A stretch of DNA of 64,000 nt from Amycolatopsis viridis (GCF_011758765.1 NZ_JAANOU010000001.1:3782001-3846000), one strand, 5' to 3'; shown: positions 37,245 to 48,940, counted from the first letter of the stretch. Translations and numbers: made by a program. Notes: generated by a model not told the origin, from the sequence alone.

Positions 37245-37748
37245 TTACGAGCGGGTCCCCCTTGTGCTACCTGCAGCACGACCGGGGAACACGATCCAGC
37301 GAAGCACGCTGTAGAGGAACACCGCCTCGCACGCCCCGGCGAAGATCCGGGCCAGGTGGTATTCCAGGCCCAGCGCGGCCAGGCCGGCACCGGCACCGAG
37401 GACGAACACGGCGTAGTTGACCGCCACGGCGACCGCGTACCGCACGACCTGCGGGCCGACCGGGGCGTGGGAGCGGAAGTTCACCACGCGGTTGAGAACG
37501 AAGCTCAGGGCGAACGCGCACACGTACGCGGCGGTGATCGCCACCGGGAGCGGCAGGCCGGCCACGCCGTGCCCGAGGGTGAGCAGGAGCAGGTCGACGC
37601 CGAACGTGCACCCGTTGATCAGCGCGAAGCCCACGAAACTGGGCGGGACCAGGGTGTTCAGCCCGAACGGCAGGTACCGCACGATCGTCGAGCAGCACGT
37701 CGCGAACCGCTCCGCGAACGACCGCGTCACCCGGATGTCCCGTTGCAC
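37245..37748 (-). CDS. GtrA-family membrane protein
   Basis: A 167-residue protein with four membrane helices in the GtrA pattern: FVGFALINGCTFGVDLLLLT, LPVAITAAYVCAFALSFVLN with the motif N-R-x-x-N-F (NRVVNFRSH), RYAVAVAVNYAVFVLGAGAG and ARIFAGACEAVFLYSVLRWI. GtrA proteins are thought to flip polyprenyl-linked sugars, which fits the neighbouring GT87 gene on the same strand. The start GTG 37748 follows CATCGT by six bases; a longer frame upstream lacks support. It is probably co-transcribed with the GT87 gene. Confidence 0.85.
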   Translation of the reverse strand: MQRDIRVTRSFAERFATCCSTIVRYLPFGLNTLVPPSFVGFALINGCTFGVDLLLLTLGHGVAGLPLPVAITAAYVCAFALSFVLNRVVNFRSHAPVGPQVVRYAVAVAVNYAVFVLGAGAGLAALGLEYHLARIFAGACEAVFLYSVLRWIVFPGRAAGSTRGTRS

Positions 37749-37929
37749 GGCGCCACGATGGCAGAACCGGGTGACGGCGAGATGAGCGGCGGGTAGTCGG
37801 CGGACGGCGGAATGTGTCCTCGGTTCCGCCGAGATCACCCGTCAGGCTGATATCTTCGAATGATCCGCCGTGTGATCCTCCGCTCCCCGCGGGGGCGCGC
37901 CCGCCCGAAGCCCCCGACAGGAGGCGCGC

Positions 37930-38451
37930 ATGTTCGCCTGGTTCTGGGTGACACTCGGCGTCGCTTTCGGGTCCGCGATCGTGCCCGTCGTCAGCATCGA
38001 GGTGTTCGTGCTGGGGCTCGTCGCGAGCGAACCGCGCGTGCACTGGCTCCTGATCGGCGCGGCCGTGGCGATCGGGCAGGTCGCCGGCAAGCTGCTGTAC
38101 TACCTGGCCGCGCGCGGATCGATCGGGTTACCGCGGTTCCTGCACGACCGCCTGCACCGCCAGCGCCCGCCGAGCAGGCGCAGCGAGTGGTGGCACCTGC
38201 GGACCAAGTGGCTGCGCGGCAAGGTCGAGTGGCTGCGCGAGCGGTGTCACCGGCACCCGTTCTGGATGACCGGCACTTACGGGGTCAGCGCGCTGGTCGG
38301 GCTGCCGCCGTTCATGGCGACGACGGTGCTGGCCGGGCTGGCCGACATGCGGGTCTCGACCTTCGTCACGGCAGGCCTGACCGGGCGGTTCATCCGGTAC
38401 AGCCTGCTCGCCGCCGCTCCCGCGATGTTCGCCGGCTGGCTCCACCACTGA
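37930..38451 (+). CDS. VTT/DedA-like small membrane protein
   Basis: A 173-residue membrane protein. Helices lie near residues 1-30 and 38-60, then a basic soluble loop (RLHRQRPPSRRSEWWHLRTK), then two C-terminal helices with GLPPFMATTVLAGLADM and RFIRYSLLAAAPAMF. The arrangement resembles small VTT/SNARE-associated proteins related to DedA, which are often scrambled or flippase-like; this is a weak similarity. AGGAGG lies five bases before the ATG. It is divergent from gtrA. The function is unknown. Confidence 0.72.
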   Translation: MFAWFWVTLGVAFGSAIVPVVSIEVFVLGLVASEPRVHWLLIGAAVAIGQVAGKLLYYLAARGSIGLPRFLHDRLHRQRPPSRRSEWWHLRTKWLRGKVEWLRERCHRHPFWMTGTYGVSALVGLPPFMATTVLAGLADMRVSTFVTAGLTGRFIRYSLLAAAPAMFAGWLHH

Positions 38452-38463
38452 CGCCGGCTCCGG

Positions 38464-38490
38464 CACGGTCAGCACCGTCAGCACCGTCAG
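38464..38490. repeat. Second 9-bp tandem repeat CACCGTCAG
   Basis: Three copies (CACGGTCAG, CACCGTCAG, CACCGTCAG) sit thirteen bases after the stop of the plus-strand gene, and the last copy supplies the TGA stop of the minus-strand 62-residue gene. This matches the arrangement at 18850-18890. Confidence 0.75.
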
Positions 38491-38675
38491 CGCGGGAGCT
38501 CGGCGATCGCGGCCACCGTCCAGTGCGCCGTGATCGGCGCCTCCTTCGGCGGCAGGCCCAGGATCCACACCGGCACCGCGGCGGCCCGGGCGTGGCTGTC
38601 GAGCAGCCCCCACCAGTTCAGGCGCACCGCGGCGTCCGCGTCGTAGCCGTAGCACAACCAGGAATGCGCGCTCAT
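38487..38675 (-). CDS. 62-residue protein of unknown function
   Basis: The sequence MSAHSWLCYGYDADAAVRLN and the rest have a balanced, non-low-complexity composition with two Trp-rich stretches (NWWGLLD, HWTVAAIAELP). TAGGTT lies seven bases before the ATG, the same leaderless layout as in many neighbours, which supports it as a real gene. No family was recognised. Its stop codon lies in a tandem repeat. The -10 overlaps the stop codon of the small gene upstream. Confidence 0.6.
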   Translation of the reverse strand: MSAHSWLCYGYDADAAVRLNWWGLLDSHARAAAVPVWILGLPPKEAPITAHWTVAAIAELPR

Positions 38676-38685
38676 CAGCCCGAAC

Positions 38686-38820
38686 CTAGAACTCCGGACC
38701 GTGCTGCACCCCGGTGAGGCACTCGCTCACGCTGATGAAGCGGCCGGGCAGCCAATCCGACGCCAAGCGCTGCCGGTCCGCGAACGGGACCGACAGGTAC
38801 CCCGCCAGGACCAGGTCCAC
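38686..38820 (-). CDS. 44-residue protein of unknown function
   Basis: GTG-initiated frame directly after the TPR gene (five bases). The protein includes VLAGYLSVPFADRQRLASDW and ends SECLTGVQHGPEF. Codon third positions are strongly G/C and the composition is protein-like, unlike frame shadows. No ribosome-binding site is clear; translation may be coupled to the upstream stop. No family was recognised. It could also be the 3' remnant of a longer gene. Confidence 0.45.
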   Translation of the reverse strand: MDLVLAGYLSVPFADRQRLASDWLPGRFISVSECLTGVQHGPEF

Positions 38821-38825
38821 CGGTA

Positions 38826-41406
<2,581 letters not shown>

Positions 41407-41439
41407 CGATTCCCAACATTCGTCCGCGGGTACACGGAA

Positions 41440-41469
41440 AACGGCCCGCCCCACCCGGGACGGGCCGTT
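41440..41469 (-). terminator. Rho-independent terminator after pnp
   Basis: A 9-bp stem (AACGGCCCG with CGGGCCGTT) encloses a 12-base loop and is followed on the minus strand by TTTT. It begins 20 bases after the pnp stop and lies 34 bases before the pepR start. Confidence 0.75.
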
Positions 41470-41488
41470 CCCGGCTACCGCTGTGCCC

Positions 41489-43744
41489 TTACTTGGCCTC
41501 GGCGCCCTCGGCGGGCGTCTCCTCGGCGCTCTTGGTGCCCTCAGCTGTGTCCTCTTCGTCCTTGACGAGGACCAGGCTGATCTTGCCGCGGTTGTCGATG
41601 TCGGCGATCTCGACGCGGAGCTTGTCGCCCACGTTGACCACGTCCTCGACCTTGCCGATGCGCTTGCCGTTGCCCAGCTTCGAGATGTGGATCAGGCCGT
41701 CCTTGCCGGGCAGCAGCGAGACGAACGCGCCGAACGCGGCCGTCTTCACCACGGTGCCCAGGAAGCGCTCGCCCACCTTCGGCAGCTGCGGGTTCGCGAT
41801 GGCGTTGATCTTGCTGATCGCGGCCTCCGCGGACGGGCCGTCGGCCGCGCCCACGTAGATCGTGCCGTCGTCCTCGATCGAGATGTCGGCGCCGGTCTCC
41901 TCGGTGATCGAGTTGATCATCTTGCCCTTCGGGCCGATGACCTCGCCGATCTTGTCGACCGGGATCTTCACGCTGGTCACGCGCGGCGCGTACGGGCTCA
42001 TCTCGTCCGGCTGGTCGATGGCCTCGGCCAGCACGTCGAGGATGGTCAGCCGGGCGTCCTTGGCCTGGTTCAGCGCGCCCGCGAGCACGTCCGACGGGAT
42101 GCCGTCGAGCTTGGTGTCCAGCTGCAGCGCGGTGATGAAGTCCTTGGTGCCGGCGACCTTGAAGTCCATGTCACCGAAGGCGTCCTCGGCGCCGAGGATG
42201 TCGGTCAGCGCGACGTAGCGCGTCTCGCCATCCACTTCATCGGACACCAGGCCCATCGCGATGCCGGCGACCGGCGCCTTCAGCGGCACACCGGCGTTGA
42301 GCAGCGACATCGTGGACGCGCAGACCGAGCCCATCGAGGTGGAACCGTTGGAGCCCAGCGCCTCCGACACCTGCCGGATGGCGTAGGGGAACTCGTCCCG
42401 CTTCGGCAGCACCGGCACCAGCGCGCGCTCGGCCAGCATGCCGTGGCCGATCTCGCGCCGCTTGGGCGAACCCACGCGGCCGGTCTCGCCGGTGGAGAAC
42501 GGCGGGAAGTTGTAGTGGTGCAGGTACCGCTTCGTCGTCTCCGGCGACAGCGAGTCGATCTGCTGCTCCATGCGCAGCATGTTCAGCGTGGTGACACCCA
42601 GGATCTGGGTCTCGCCGCGCTCGAACAGCGCCGAACCGTGCGCCCGCGGGATGATCGCGACCTCCGCCGAGAGCTGCCGGATGTCGGTGAGGCCCCGGCC
42701 GTCGATGCGGACCTTGTCGCGCAGGATCCGCTGGCGGATCAGCTTCTTGGTCAGCGCGCGGAACGCGGCGCCGATCTCCTTGTCACGGCCCTCGAACGCC
42801 TCGCCCTCGCCGAGGCCGACCTTGGCCAGCACTGCGGCCTTGACCTCGTCGGTGGCGTTCTCCCGCTCCTGCTTCCCGGCGATGGTCAGCGCCTTGGCCA
42901 GGTCCTCGCTCGCGATGGCGGCCACCGCGTCGTAGGCGTCCTGCTGGTAGGCGGGGAACACCGGGAAGTCGCCGGTCGGCTTGGCGGCCGCATCGGCGAG
43001 CCGCTGCTGCGCCTCGCACAGCACGCGGATGAACGGCTTGGCGGCGGCGAGACCCTCGGCCACGGCCTGCTCGGTCGGCGCCGGGGCACCGCCCGAGATC
43101 AGGTCGAGCGTGTTCTCGGTGCCCTCCGCCTCGACCATCATGATCGCGACGTCGTCACCGACGACACGGCCGGCGACCACCATGTTGAAGGTCGCCTGCT
43201 CCAGCTGCGACCAGGTCGGGAACGCGACCCACTGCCCGTCGATCAATGCGACGCGCACGCCGCCGATCGGGCCGGAGAACGGCAGGCCACCGATCTGGGT
43301 CGAGGCCGACGCGGCGTTGATCGCCAGCACGTCGTAGGGGTCCTCGGGGTGCAGGCTCTGCACGGTGACGACGATCTGGATCTCGTTGCGCAGGCCGTCG
43401 GCGAACGACGGGCGCAGCGGCCGGTCGATGAGCCGGCAGGTCAGGATCGCGTCGGTGGAGGGACGGCCCTCGCGACGGAAGAACGCACCCGGGATCCGGC
43501 CCGCGGCGTACATCCGCTCCTCGACGTCCACCGTCAGCGGGAAGAAGTCGAAGTGCTCCTTCGGCTGCTTCGAGGCGGTGGTCGCCGACAGCAGCATGGT
43601 CTCTTCGTCCAGGTAGGCCACGACGGCGCCGGCGGCCTGCCGGGCGAGCCTGCCCGTCTCGAAGCGGATCGTGCGGGTGCCGAACTTGCCGTTGTCGATG
43701 ACGGCCTCGGACTCGTGCACGACAGGTCCGCTTGCTTCGGTCAT
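41489..43744 (-). CDS. pnp: Polyribonucleotide nucleotidyltransferase (PNPase)
   Basis: A 751-residue 3'-5' phosphorolytic exoribonuclease. Two RNase PH domains are visible ([20 protein letters not shown] and the Asp-rich second core with [42 protein letters not shown]). A KH domain follows ([18 protein letters not shown]) and then an S1 domain ([20 protein letters not shown]). The C-terminal 25 residues are acidic. The start ATG has GAGGAG ten bases upstream. The 217-base leader between rpsO and pnp is highly structured, consistent with autoregulation. Confidence 0.96.
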   Translation of the reverse strand: MTEASGPVVHESEAVIDNGKFGTRTIRFETGRLARQAAGAVVAYLDEETMLLSATTASKQPKEHFDFFPLTVDVEERMYAAGRIPGAFFRREGRPSTDAILTCRLIDRPLRPSFADGLRNEIQIVVTVQSLHPEDPYDVLAINAASASTQIGGLPFSGPIGGVRVALIDGQWVAFPTWSQLEQATFNMVVAGRVVGDDVAIMMVEAEGTENTLDLISGGAPAPTEQAVAEGLAAAKPFIRVLCEAQQRLADAAAKPTGDFPVFPAYQQDAYDAVAAIASEDLAKALTIAGKQERENATDEVKAAVLAKVGLGEGEAFEGRDKEIGAAFRALTKKLIRQRILRDKVRIDGRGLTDIRQLSAEVAIIPRAHGSALFERGETQILGVTTLNMLRMEQQIDSLSPETTKRYLHHYNFPPFSTGETGRVGSPKRREIGHGMLAERALVPVLPKRDEFPYAIRQVSEALGSNGSTSMGSVCASTMSLLNAGVPLKAPVAGIAMGLVSDEVDGETRYVALTDILGAEDAFGDMDFKVAGTKDFITALQLDTKLDGIPSDVLAGALNQAKDARLTILDVLAEAIDQPDEMSPYAPRVTSVKIPVDKIGEVIGPKGKMINSITEETGADISIEDDGTIYVGAADGPSAEAAISKINAIANPQLPKVGERFLGTVVKTAAFGAFVSLLPGKDGLIHISKLGNGKRIGKVEDVVNVGDKLRVEIADIDNRGKISLVLVKDEEDTAEGTKSAEETPAEGAEAK

Positions 43745-43778
43745 GTGTAGTTGACTCCTCGTTCGTTCGGGCAGCATG

Positions 43779-43872
43779 CGCCCCGCCCGTGCGGGGCGGC
43801 GGCCGAGGAACGAGCCGGTCTTCGATCGAAGCCCACGGGACTGCTTCCCGTAGGCCACTACCGAGGACCGGC
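43779..43872 (-). promoter_or_regulatory. Structured 5' leader of pnp
   Basis: Four stems lie in less than 100 bases: an 8-bp stem with 4-base loop (43779-43798), the palindrome CTTCGATCGAAG (43820-43831), a 6-bp stem (43835-43840 with 43846-43851) and a closing pair of arms (43814-43820 with 43866-43872). The last three form a junction. PNPase controls its own leader in several bacteria, so this is a candidate control region. Confidence 0.6.
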
Positions 43873-43920
43873 GTCCTTGCCCTCGAGCGCCTGCCCTTCC
43901 TCTTTCTTCCTCGAATGGAC

Positions 43921-43954
43921 GGAAGGGGGAGCAACCGTGGTCGCTCCCCCTTCC
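43921..43954 (-). terminator. 12-bp hairpin between rpsO and pnp
   Basis: A perfect 12-bp stem (GGAAGGGGGAGC and its complement) encloses a 10-base loop, starting seven bases after the rpsO stop. It has no U-tract, so it may act as a partial terminator or as a processing/stability hairpin. Confidence 0.7.
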
Positions 43955-43961
43955 GATCACG

Positions 43962-44231
43962 TCATCGGCGCAAGCCGAGCCGCTGGATCAGCGACCGGTA
44001 GCGTTCGATGTCCACCTTCATCACGTAGTTGAGCAGCCGGCGGCGACGGCCGACCAGCAGCAACAGGCCGCGACGGGAGTGGTGGTCGTGCTTGTGCGTC
44101 TTGAGATGCTCGGTGAGACCGATGATCCGCTTGGTGAGCAGCGCGACCTGGGCCTCCGGGGACCCGGTGTCGGACTCGTGCAGACCGTACTCGGTCAGGA
44201 TCGACTTCTTCTCGTCGGTGGACAGCGCCAC
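43962..44231 (-). CDS. rpsO: 30S ribosomal protein S15
   Basis: An 89-residue primary 16S-binding protein. The sequence [20 protein letters not shown] and the later [20 protein letters not shown] (S15 signature L-x2-H-x-K-x-H-x2-D-H-x2-R region) are diagnostic. The GTG start has AGGAG eight bases upstream. It forms the usual rpsO-pnp pair on the same strand. The family length is 88-90 residues. Confidence 0.97.
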   Translation of the reverse strand: MALSTDEKKSILTEYGLHESDTGSPEAQVALLTKRIIGLTEHLKTHKHDHHSRRGLLLLVGRRRRLLNYVMKVDIERYRSLIQRLGLRR

Positions 44232-44344
44232 TGAGTATCTCCTCTGTGTTGTTCTGTGCCGTGAGGCCCGCTGGACGCGGGTAGACGGTCGCGGCCGCCA
44301 CGGACTGCAGCCGGACCCGGTGGTTCAGGGTATCAGGGTGTGCG

Positions 44345-44857
44345 CTACCTGGCCTGCTGGGACAGCGGGAACCGCTCGACCACCGCATACCGGGTGCCCC
44401 CGCCGCCCCGCTCGGAGCGCATCAGCACGGCCTCCCCGGCGGTCCACACCTCGCTGCGGTAGCCCGCCAGCAGCCGTGGGAGCTCCGGCGGCACCGCGGC
44501 CCGGGTGCGTGCCAGGGTCAGGTGCGGCAGGTACGCCCGGCCACCGTCGCCGGCCGCACCGGCACCCGCGGCCAGGCCCAGCTCGGCGATCCCCTCCCCG
44601 GTCACCCCGAGGTAGAGGACCCGGGTGAACGTGCCCGCTCCTTCCAACCGGATCCGGGGCGCGGGCATTCCCGCCAGCCGCGGCCGCAGCCAGCCGGCGC
44701 GGGCGGTGGCATCGTCCTGGCCGTAGAAGGCGAGCGTGACGTGCCAGCTCTCCGGCCGGCTCCAGCGCACCCCGGCCGTCCGGGGCAGGTGGCCGACCGC
44801 GTCGGCCAGCGACTCCACGACAGCCACCGGCGGCAGGACCGCGGAGAACAGCGCCAC
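44345..44857 (-). CDS. thpR: RNA 2',3'-cyclic phosphodiesterase (ThpR, 2H family)
   Basis: A 170-residue 2H phosphoesterase. The two H-x-T/S-x motifs are HVTLAF (about residue 39) and HLTLAR (about residue 112), which form the catalytic pair. The surrounding PESWHVTLAFYGQ and YLPHLTLARTR match ThpR/LigT proteins, which open 2',3'-cyclic phosphates on RNA or related compounds. The start GTG follows the stop of the XRE gene by three bases, so the two are likely co-transcribed. The cellular substrate is unknown. Confidence 0.88.
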   Translation of the reverse strand: MALFSAVLPPVAVVESLADAVGHLPRTAGVRWSRPESWHVTLAFYGQDDATARAGWLRPRLAGMPAPRIRLEGAGTFTRVLYLGVTGEGIAELGLAAGAGAAGDGGRAYLPHLTLARTRAAVPPELPRLLAGYRSEVWTAGEAVLMRSERGGGGTRYAVVERFPLSQQAR

Positions 44858-44860
44858 GCC

Positions 44861-45340
44861 TCAACCCTGTTGCCCGGCGCGGCGGAGCAGGTCGGCCAGC
44901 GCAGGGAAGTCGTCGTCCAGCCGCTTGGCAGCCTCGACCAGGTCCTCGTCCTCGGCGATGTCACGCAGCGCGGACAGCACCGCCCGCTCCTCGGACAGCG
45001 CGTGGACCGGGAACGTGTCCCGCCCCACGGTGGGCCGCGCGTCACGCACGTCCTCCAGCGCGGCCATCAGCGCTTCGGGGTGGCCGGCGGCGACCTCCGG
45101 GATCAGGCACTTGCGCTCGAGCATGATCATCCGGGCGAGCACCACCGGGTTGCCGATCTTGGCGCGGCGGCCGCTCATCACCTGGCTCAGCATCGGCGCG
45201 CTGATGCCCAGCACCTCGGCCAGGTAGGCCTGCGACACGTTGAACGCGACCACGAGACGGCGCACCCGGTCGCCCAGCGGTTCGCCGTACCACTCCCGCT
45301 GCAGAGCGATGTTCCGCTGGACGATCTTGTGGTCATCCAC
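44861..45340 (-). CDS. Helix-turn-helix (XRE-like) DNA-binding protein
   Basis: A 159-residue regulator. The helix-turn-helix spans residues 30-62 (VVAFNVSQAYLAEVLGISAP followed by MLSQVMSGRRAKIGNP). The C-terminal half is helical and acidic (RDIAEDEDLVEAAKRLDDDF). No effector domain was recognised. The start GTG (45340) has GGGAG seven bases upstream. It precedes thpR by three bases. Its target is unknown; an autoregulatory operator was not identified. Confidence 0.78.
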   Translation of the reverse strand: MDDHKIVQRNIALQREWYGEPLGDRVRRLVVAFNVSQAYLAEVLGISAPMLSQVMSGRRAKIGNPVVLARMIMLERKCLIPEVAAGHPEALMAALEDVRDARPTVGRDTFPVHALSEERAVLSALRDIAEDEDLVEAAKRLDDDFPALADLLRRAGQQG

Positions 45341-45455
45341 GTGCGTGCTCCCTGCTCTCCCCTGACAGTTCCGGCACCGCCCACCCATCTTGCCAGGCCG
45401 GATCGGACGTGCGTGGCGAAATCGCCCAGCGATCCGCCCGCGCGCGCCGGGGCGC

Positions 45456-46427
45456 TCAGCCGTCGAGACCGAGGATCGCGCGCGTGCGGCGCACGTCGTC
45501 GCCGATCTCCTCGACCAGGTCGTCGACCGAGGTGAACCGCACCATGTCCCGCAACCGGCCGACGAAGTCCAGCGAGACGTGCTGGCCGTAGAAGTCCTCG
45601 TCGACGTCGAGCACGAACGCCTCGACCGTGCGCTCACGGCCGGAAAAGGTCGGGTTGGTGCCGACCGAGACCGCCGCCGGCAGCAGGCGCCCCGGCTGCT
45701 TGTCGCGGACGAACCAGCAGGCGTACACACCGTCGGCGGGCACCGCCGCGAACCGCGGGGTGGACAGATTGGCCGTGGGGTAGCCCAGGTCGTGGCCGCG
45801 GCCGTCCCCGCGGACGACGATGCCTTCCAGGCGGTGCGGCCGGCCCAGCGCCTCGGCTGCCGCGACGACGTCCCCGGCGTCGATGCACGAGCGCACGTAG
45901 GTCGAGGAAAAGGTGATCTCGCCGGCGTCCGGGGTCTCGCCGTCCGCCGCGGCTCCGCCCTGCAGCTCGGCGCCGTAGGTGGCGAAACCGAAACGGCGGC
46001 CCAGCTCCTTCAGCAGCGGCACGGTGCCGGCGGCCTTGTGGCCGAACGTGAAGTTCTCCCCCACCACCACGGCCGCCGCGTGCAACCGGTCGACCAGCAC
46101 CTCGTGCACGAACTCGTCCGCGGTCAACCGCGACAACTCGAGGGTGAACGGCAGCACGCAGAACACGTCGATGCCCAGCTGCTCGACCAGTTCCGCCTTG
46201 CGGCGCAGCGTGGTCAGCTGCGCCGGGTGACTGCCCGGCCGGATCACCTCCGACGGGTGCGGGTCGAACGTCAGCATCACGCTCGGCAGGTTGCGGTGCT
46301 TGGCCACCTCGACCGTCTTCGCGATCAGCGCCTGGTGCCCCCGGTGCACCCCGTCGAACACGCCGATCGTGACCACGCAGCGTCCCCACCCGCCGGGAAG
46401 ATCAGCCAGTCCTCGCCACCTCTGCAC
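45456..46427 (-). CDS. ribF: Bifunctional riboflavin kinase/FAD synthetase
   Basis: A 323-residue enzyme converting riboflavin to FMN and FAD. The N-terminal adenylyltransferase has VTIGVFDGVHRGHQALI (G-x-F-D-G-x-H-x-G-H) and later SSTYVRSCIDAGDV. The C-terminal kinase has GRGHDLGYPTANLS (G-x-P-T-A-N) and VGTNPTFSGRERTVEAFVLD. The start GTG 46427 follows TACGCT by six bases; an upstream in-frame ATG would include the promoter. The gene lies 60 bases downstream of truB, as in the usual truB-ribF pairing. Confidence 0.95.
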   Translation of the reverse strand: MQRWRGLADLPGGWGRCVVTIGVFDGVHRGHQALIAKTVEVAKHRNLPSVMLTFDPHPSEVIRPGSHPAQLTTLRRKAELVEQLGIDVFCVLPFTLELSRLTADEFVHEVLVDRLHAAAVVVGENFTFGHKAAGTVPLLKELGRRFGFATYGAELQGGAAADGETPDAGEITFSSTYVRSCIDAGDVVAAAEALGRPHRLEGIVVRGDGRGHDLGYPTANLSTPRFAAVPADGVYACWFVRDKQPGRLLPAAVSVGTNPTFSGRERTVEAFVLDVDEDFYGQHVSLDFVGRLRDMVRFTSVDDLVEEIGDDVRRTRAILGLDG

Positions 46428-46486
46428 GCTCGCAGCGTACTGCCGCGCGCCGCGCGTGCGCGGAGGGTGGGTGGAGCCGCCGGCCT

Positions 46487-47398
46487 TCACGCCGGTGCGA
46501 GCACGACCACCGAGCGGGCCACGCCGCCCGCGTCCACCGCGAGCGCGAGCGCGTGACCGTCGGGATCGAACACGCCGTAGGTGCCGGCCAGACCGGACGC
46601 GCGCACCTGCTGTCCGTACCGGACCGCACGGGCGGTGGCCGCATCAACCTGGTAGCGCGGGAACGCCGCAGCGACCGCGCTGTCCAGATCGAGCGACAGC
46701 TCCGGCTTCTCCTCCAGCTGCTCCAGGGTGCGCGCGGCGGCCAGCCCGAACGGACCGACGGTGGTGCGGCGCAACGCGGCCAGATGACCGCCGACACCGA
46801 GCCCGTGCCCGAGATCACGAGCCAGTGCCCGCACGTAGGTGCCCGAGGAGCACTCGACGACCGCGTCCAGCTCGATGCGGCCGGCCTCCCGACGGGTGGC
46901 GAGCAGGTCGAACCGGTACACGGTGACCGGCCGCGGCTTGAGCGCGACCTCCTCCCCGGCGCGCACCCGCGCGTAGGCCCGCTTGCCGGCGATCTTGACC
47001 GCGCTCACCGCACTGGGCACCTGCTGGATCTCGCCCGTCAACGCGGCGACACCGCCGGCGATCGCCTCGTCGGTGACGGCGGCCAGTGCGTCCGGATCGG
47101 CGGTGCTGAGCGGTTCACCCTCGGCGTCGTCGGTGGTGGTCGCCGTCCCCAGGGCCAGCGTGGCCAGGTAGGTCTTGCGGTCCAGCGCCAGGTGGCCGAG
47201 CAGCTTCGTCGCCCGCTCGACACCCAGCACCAGCACACCGGTGGCCATCGGATCGAGGGTGCCGGCATGGCCGACCTTGCGGGTGCCCATGATCCGGCGC
47301 ACCCGCGCCACCACGTCGTGGGAGGTCATGCCCGGTGGTTTGTCCACCACGAGCAGACCGGGCGGGGGCGCGGGGCGTCGGGTCTTCGGCTGGGACAC
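46487..47398 (-). CDS. truB: tRNA pseudouridine(55) synthase
   Basis: A 303-residue enzyme isomerising U55 in tRNA. The catalytic motif GHAGTLDPMATGVL contains the essential Asp (about residue 49). Other conserved stretches are GLLVVDKPPGMTSHDVV, the Tyr in DRKTYLATLALG and CSSGTYVRALARDLG. A C-terminal PUA-like segment follows. The GTG start lies eight bases after TAAGGT with no ribosome-binding site. The MFS gene upstream ends 24 bases before it. Confidence 0.95.
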   Translation of the reverse strand: MSQPKTRRPAPPPGLLVVDKPPGMTSHDVVARVRRIMGTRKVGHAGTLDPMATGVLVLGVERATKLLGHLALDRKTYLATLALGTATTTDDAEGEPLSTADPDALAAVTDEAIAGGVAALTGEIQQVPSAVSAVKIAGKRAYARVRAGEEVALKPRPVTVYRFDLLATRREAGRIELDAVVECSSGTYVRALARDLGHGLGVGGHLAALRRTTVGPFGLAAARTLEQLEEKPELSLDLDSAVAAAFPRYQVDAATARAVRYGQQVRASGLAGTYGVFDPDGHALALAVDAGGVARSVVVLAPA

Positions 47399-47422
47399 GG
47401 CTGGACACCTTACGGGGCCCGG

Positions 47423-48754
47423 TTACGCCGGTGCCGGGACCTTCCGGGTCGCGGCGTCCCAGACGTGCCGGCGCACCTGCACCGGCACCTGCTCGCCCCG
47501 CTCCTGCGCGGCGAACAGCTCGGCCCGGGCACGCAGCCACCACACCAGCATCCGGGACGTGCCCAGGACCAGCAGCGCCACGACCGCCAGCAGCGCCACC
47601 CGGAACTGCCCGCCGGTGAGCTGCAGCACCACCCCGATCACCAGCGCGGTGACCGTGGTGGCGACGAACCCGCCGACGTTGACCACGCCCGTCGCGGTTC
47701 CCACCCAGGACAACGGGTTGTAATCGCGGGCCAGCGCGAACCCGATCATCGACGCCGGGCCGCCCAGGGACAGGAACGCGAAGGCGGGCACGAGCACGCC
47801 GACCGGGATCTGCCCGGGCCAGCTCAGCAGCACCGCCCACACCGCCGCGGCGCCGGCGAGGTAGGCGAGCACCAGCGGCATCCGCGTGCCCGGCCGGGCG
47901 GAGATGACGCTGCCGACCAGCGGGCCGCCGATCATCGAACCGAACACGAACACGGTCAGCAACGCGCTCGCGGTGGCAGCCGGGCGGCCCTGGCCCTGCA
48001 CCAGGAACGGCACGCCCCACAGCAGGGTCAGCACGTTCGGGGCGAACATCGTGGAGAAGTGCACCCAGAAGCCCAGGCGGGTGCCCGGGACCCGCCAGGC
48101 CGTGCGGATCTGGCGCGCCAGCTGCCGCGCGTCGACCGGGCCGGCCTTCGGGGTGGCGCCCGACGGCGTGTCCCGGACCCGGCCGACGACGACCGCGGCG
48201 TAGACCGCGGTGACCAGGCCGGCCGCGAGGAAGGTCGGCGTCCAGCCCGGACCGGCGAGCAGCAGGGTGAGCGGGACGGTCGCGGCGAGGTTGCCGAGGA
48301 AGCCGATCGCGGTGGTGAAGCTGGTGACGACGGCGTACTGGCGGCCCGGGAAGTGCGCGGCGATCAGGCGCAGCACGCTGACGAACGTGAGCGCGTCGCC
48401 GAACCCGAGCACGCCGCGGGCGAGCAGGCCCAGCGCATAGCTGCCGGCGAGAGCGACGAGAACCTGGCCCAGGCCGAGGAAGAGCAGCGCGGCGGTGAGC
48501 ACCTTGCGCGGCCCGAAGCGGTCGACGAGGACACCGGTGGGGATCTGCATCGCGGCGTAGACGCCGACCTGCAGGACGGTGAACGTGGACAGTGCGGCGG
48601 CGCCGACCCCGAACCGGTCGGCGGCTTCCAGGCCGGCCACGCCGAACGAGGTGCGGTGGAAGACGGAGAGGAGGTAGACGATGGCGGCGGTGAACCAGAT
48701 GAGCCACGACCGGCGGCTGGCCTTGCCGGTCACGGGTGCCTGCTGCGGCGGCAC
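47423..48754 (-). CDS. MFS transporter
   Basis: A 443-residue twelve-helix permease of the NarK/sugar-phosphate-like MFS group. The first helices include SVFHRTSFGVAGLEAADRFG and the loop motif PTGVLVDRFGPRKVLTAALL (G-x-x-x-D-R-x-G-x-R/K) between helices 2 and 3. The tail is basic. The substrate is unknown. The GTG start (48754) has GGAGG eight bases upstream; the frame continues upstream without a ribosome site. It lies between dinF-like and truB genes on the same strand. Confidence 0.85.
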   Translation of the reverse strand: MPPQQAPVTGKASRRSWLIWFTAAIVYLLSVFHRTSFGVAGLEAADRFGVGAAALSTFTVLQVGVYAAMQIPTGVLVDRFGPRKVLTAALLFLGLGQVLVALAGSYALGLLARGVLGFGDALTFVSVLRLIAAHFPGRQYAVVTSFTTAIGFLGNLAATVPLTLLLAGPGWTPTFLAAGLVTAVYAAVVVGRVRDTPSGATPKAGPVDARQLARQIRTAWRVPGTRLGFWVHFSTMFAPNVLTLLWGVPFLVQGQGRPAATASALLTVFVFGSMIGGPLVGSVISARPGTRMPLVLAYLAGAAAVWAVLLSWPGQIPVGVLVPAFAFLSLGGPASMIGFALARDYNPLSWVGTATGVVNVGGFVATTVTALVIGVVLQLTGGQFRVALLAVVALLVLGTSRMLVWWLRARAELFAAQERGEQVPVQVRRHVWDAATRKVPAPA

Positions 48755-48940
48755 GAAGGATTCCTCCCGAGGCGGATAGACGGCGAAACGGCACGGGGAC
48801 GCCCGCATCGCCGTCCCGGAAGTGATATCGCCGATGCCGGGCCGATACTTACCCGTTACCGGGGTGTTTTCAGCCACAGGGCGTAGCGGGACCACCCGAT
48901 CGCCGCAGTCCGCGGCCGCGAAACCGCCCGCGGGCGGGCG

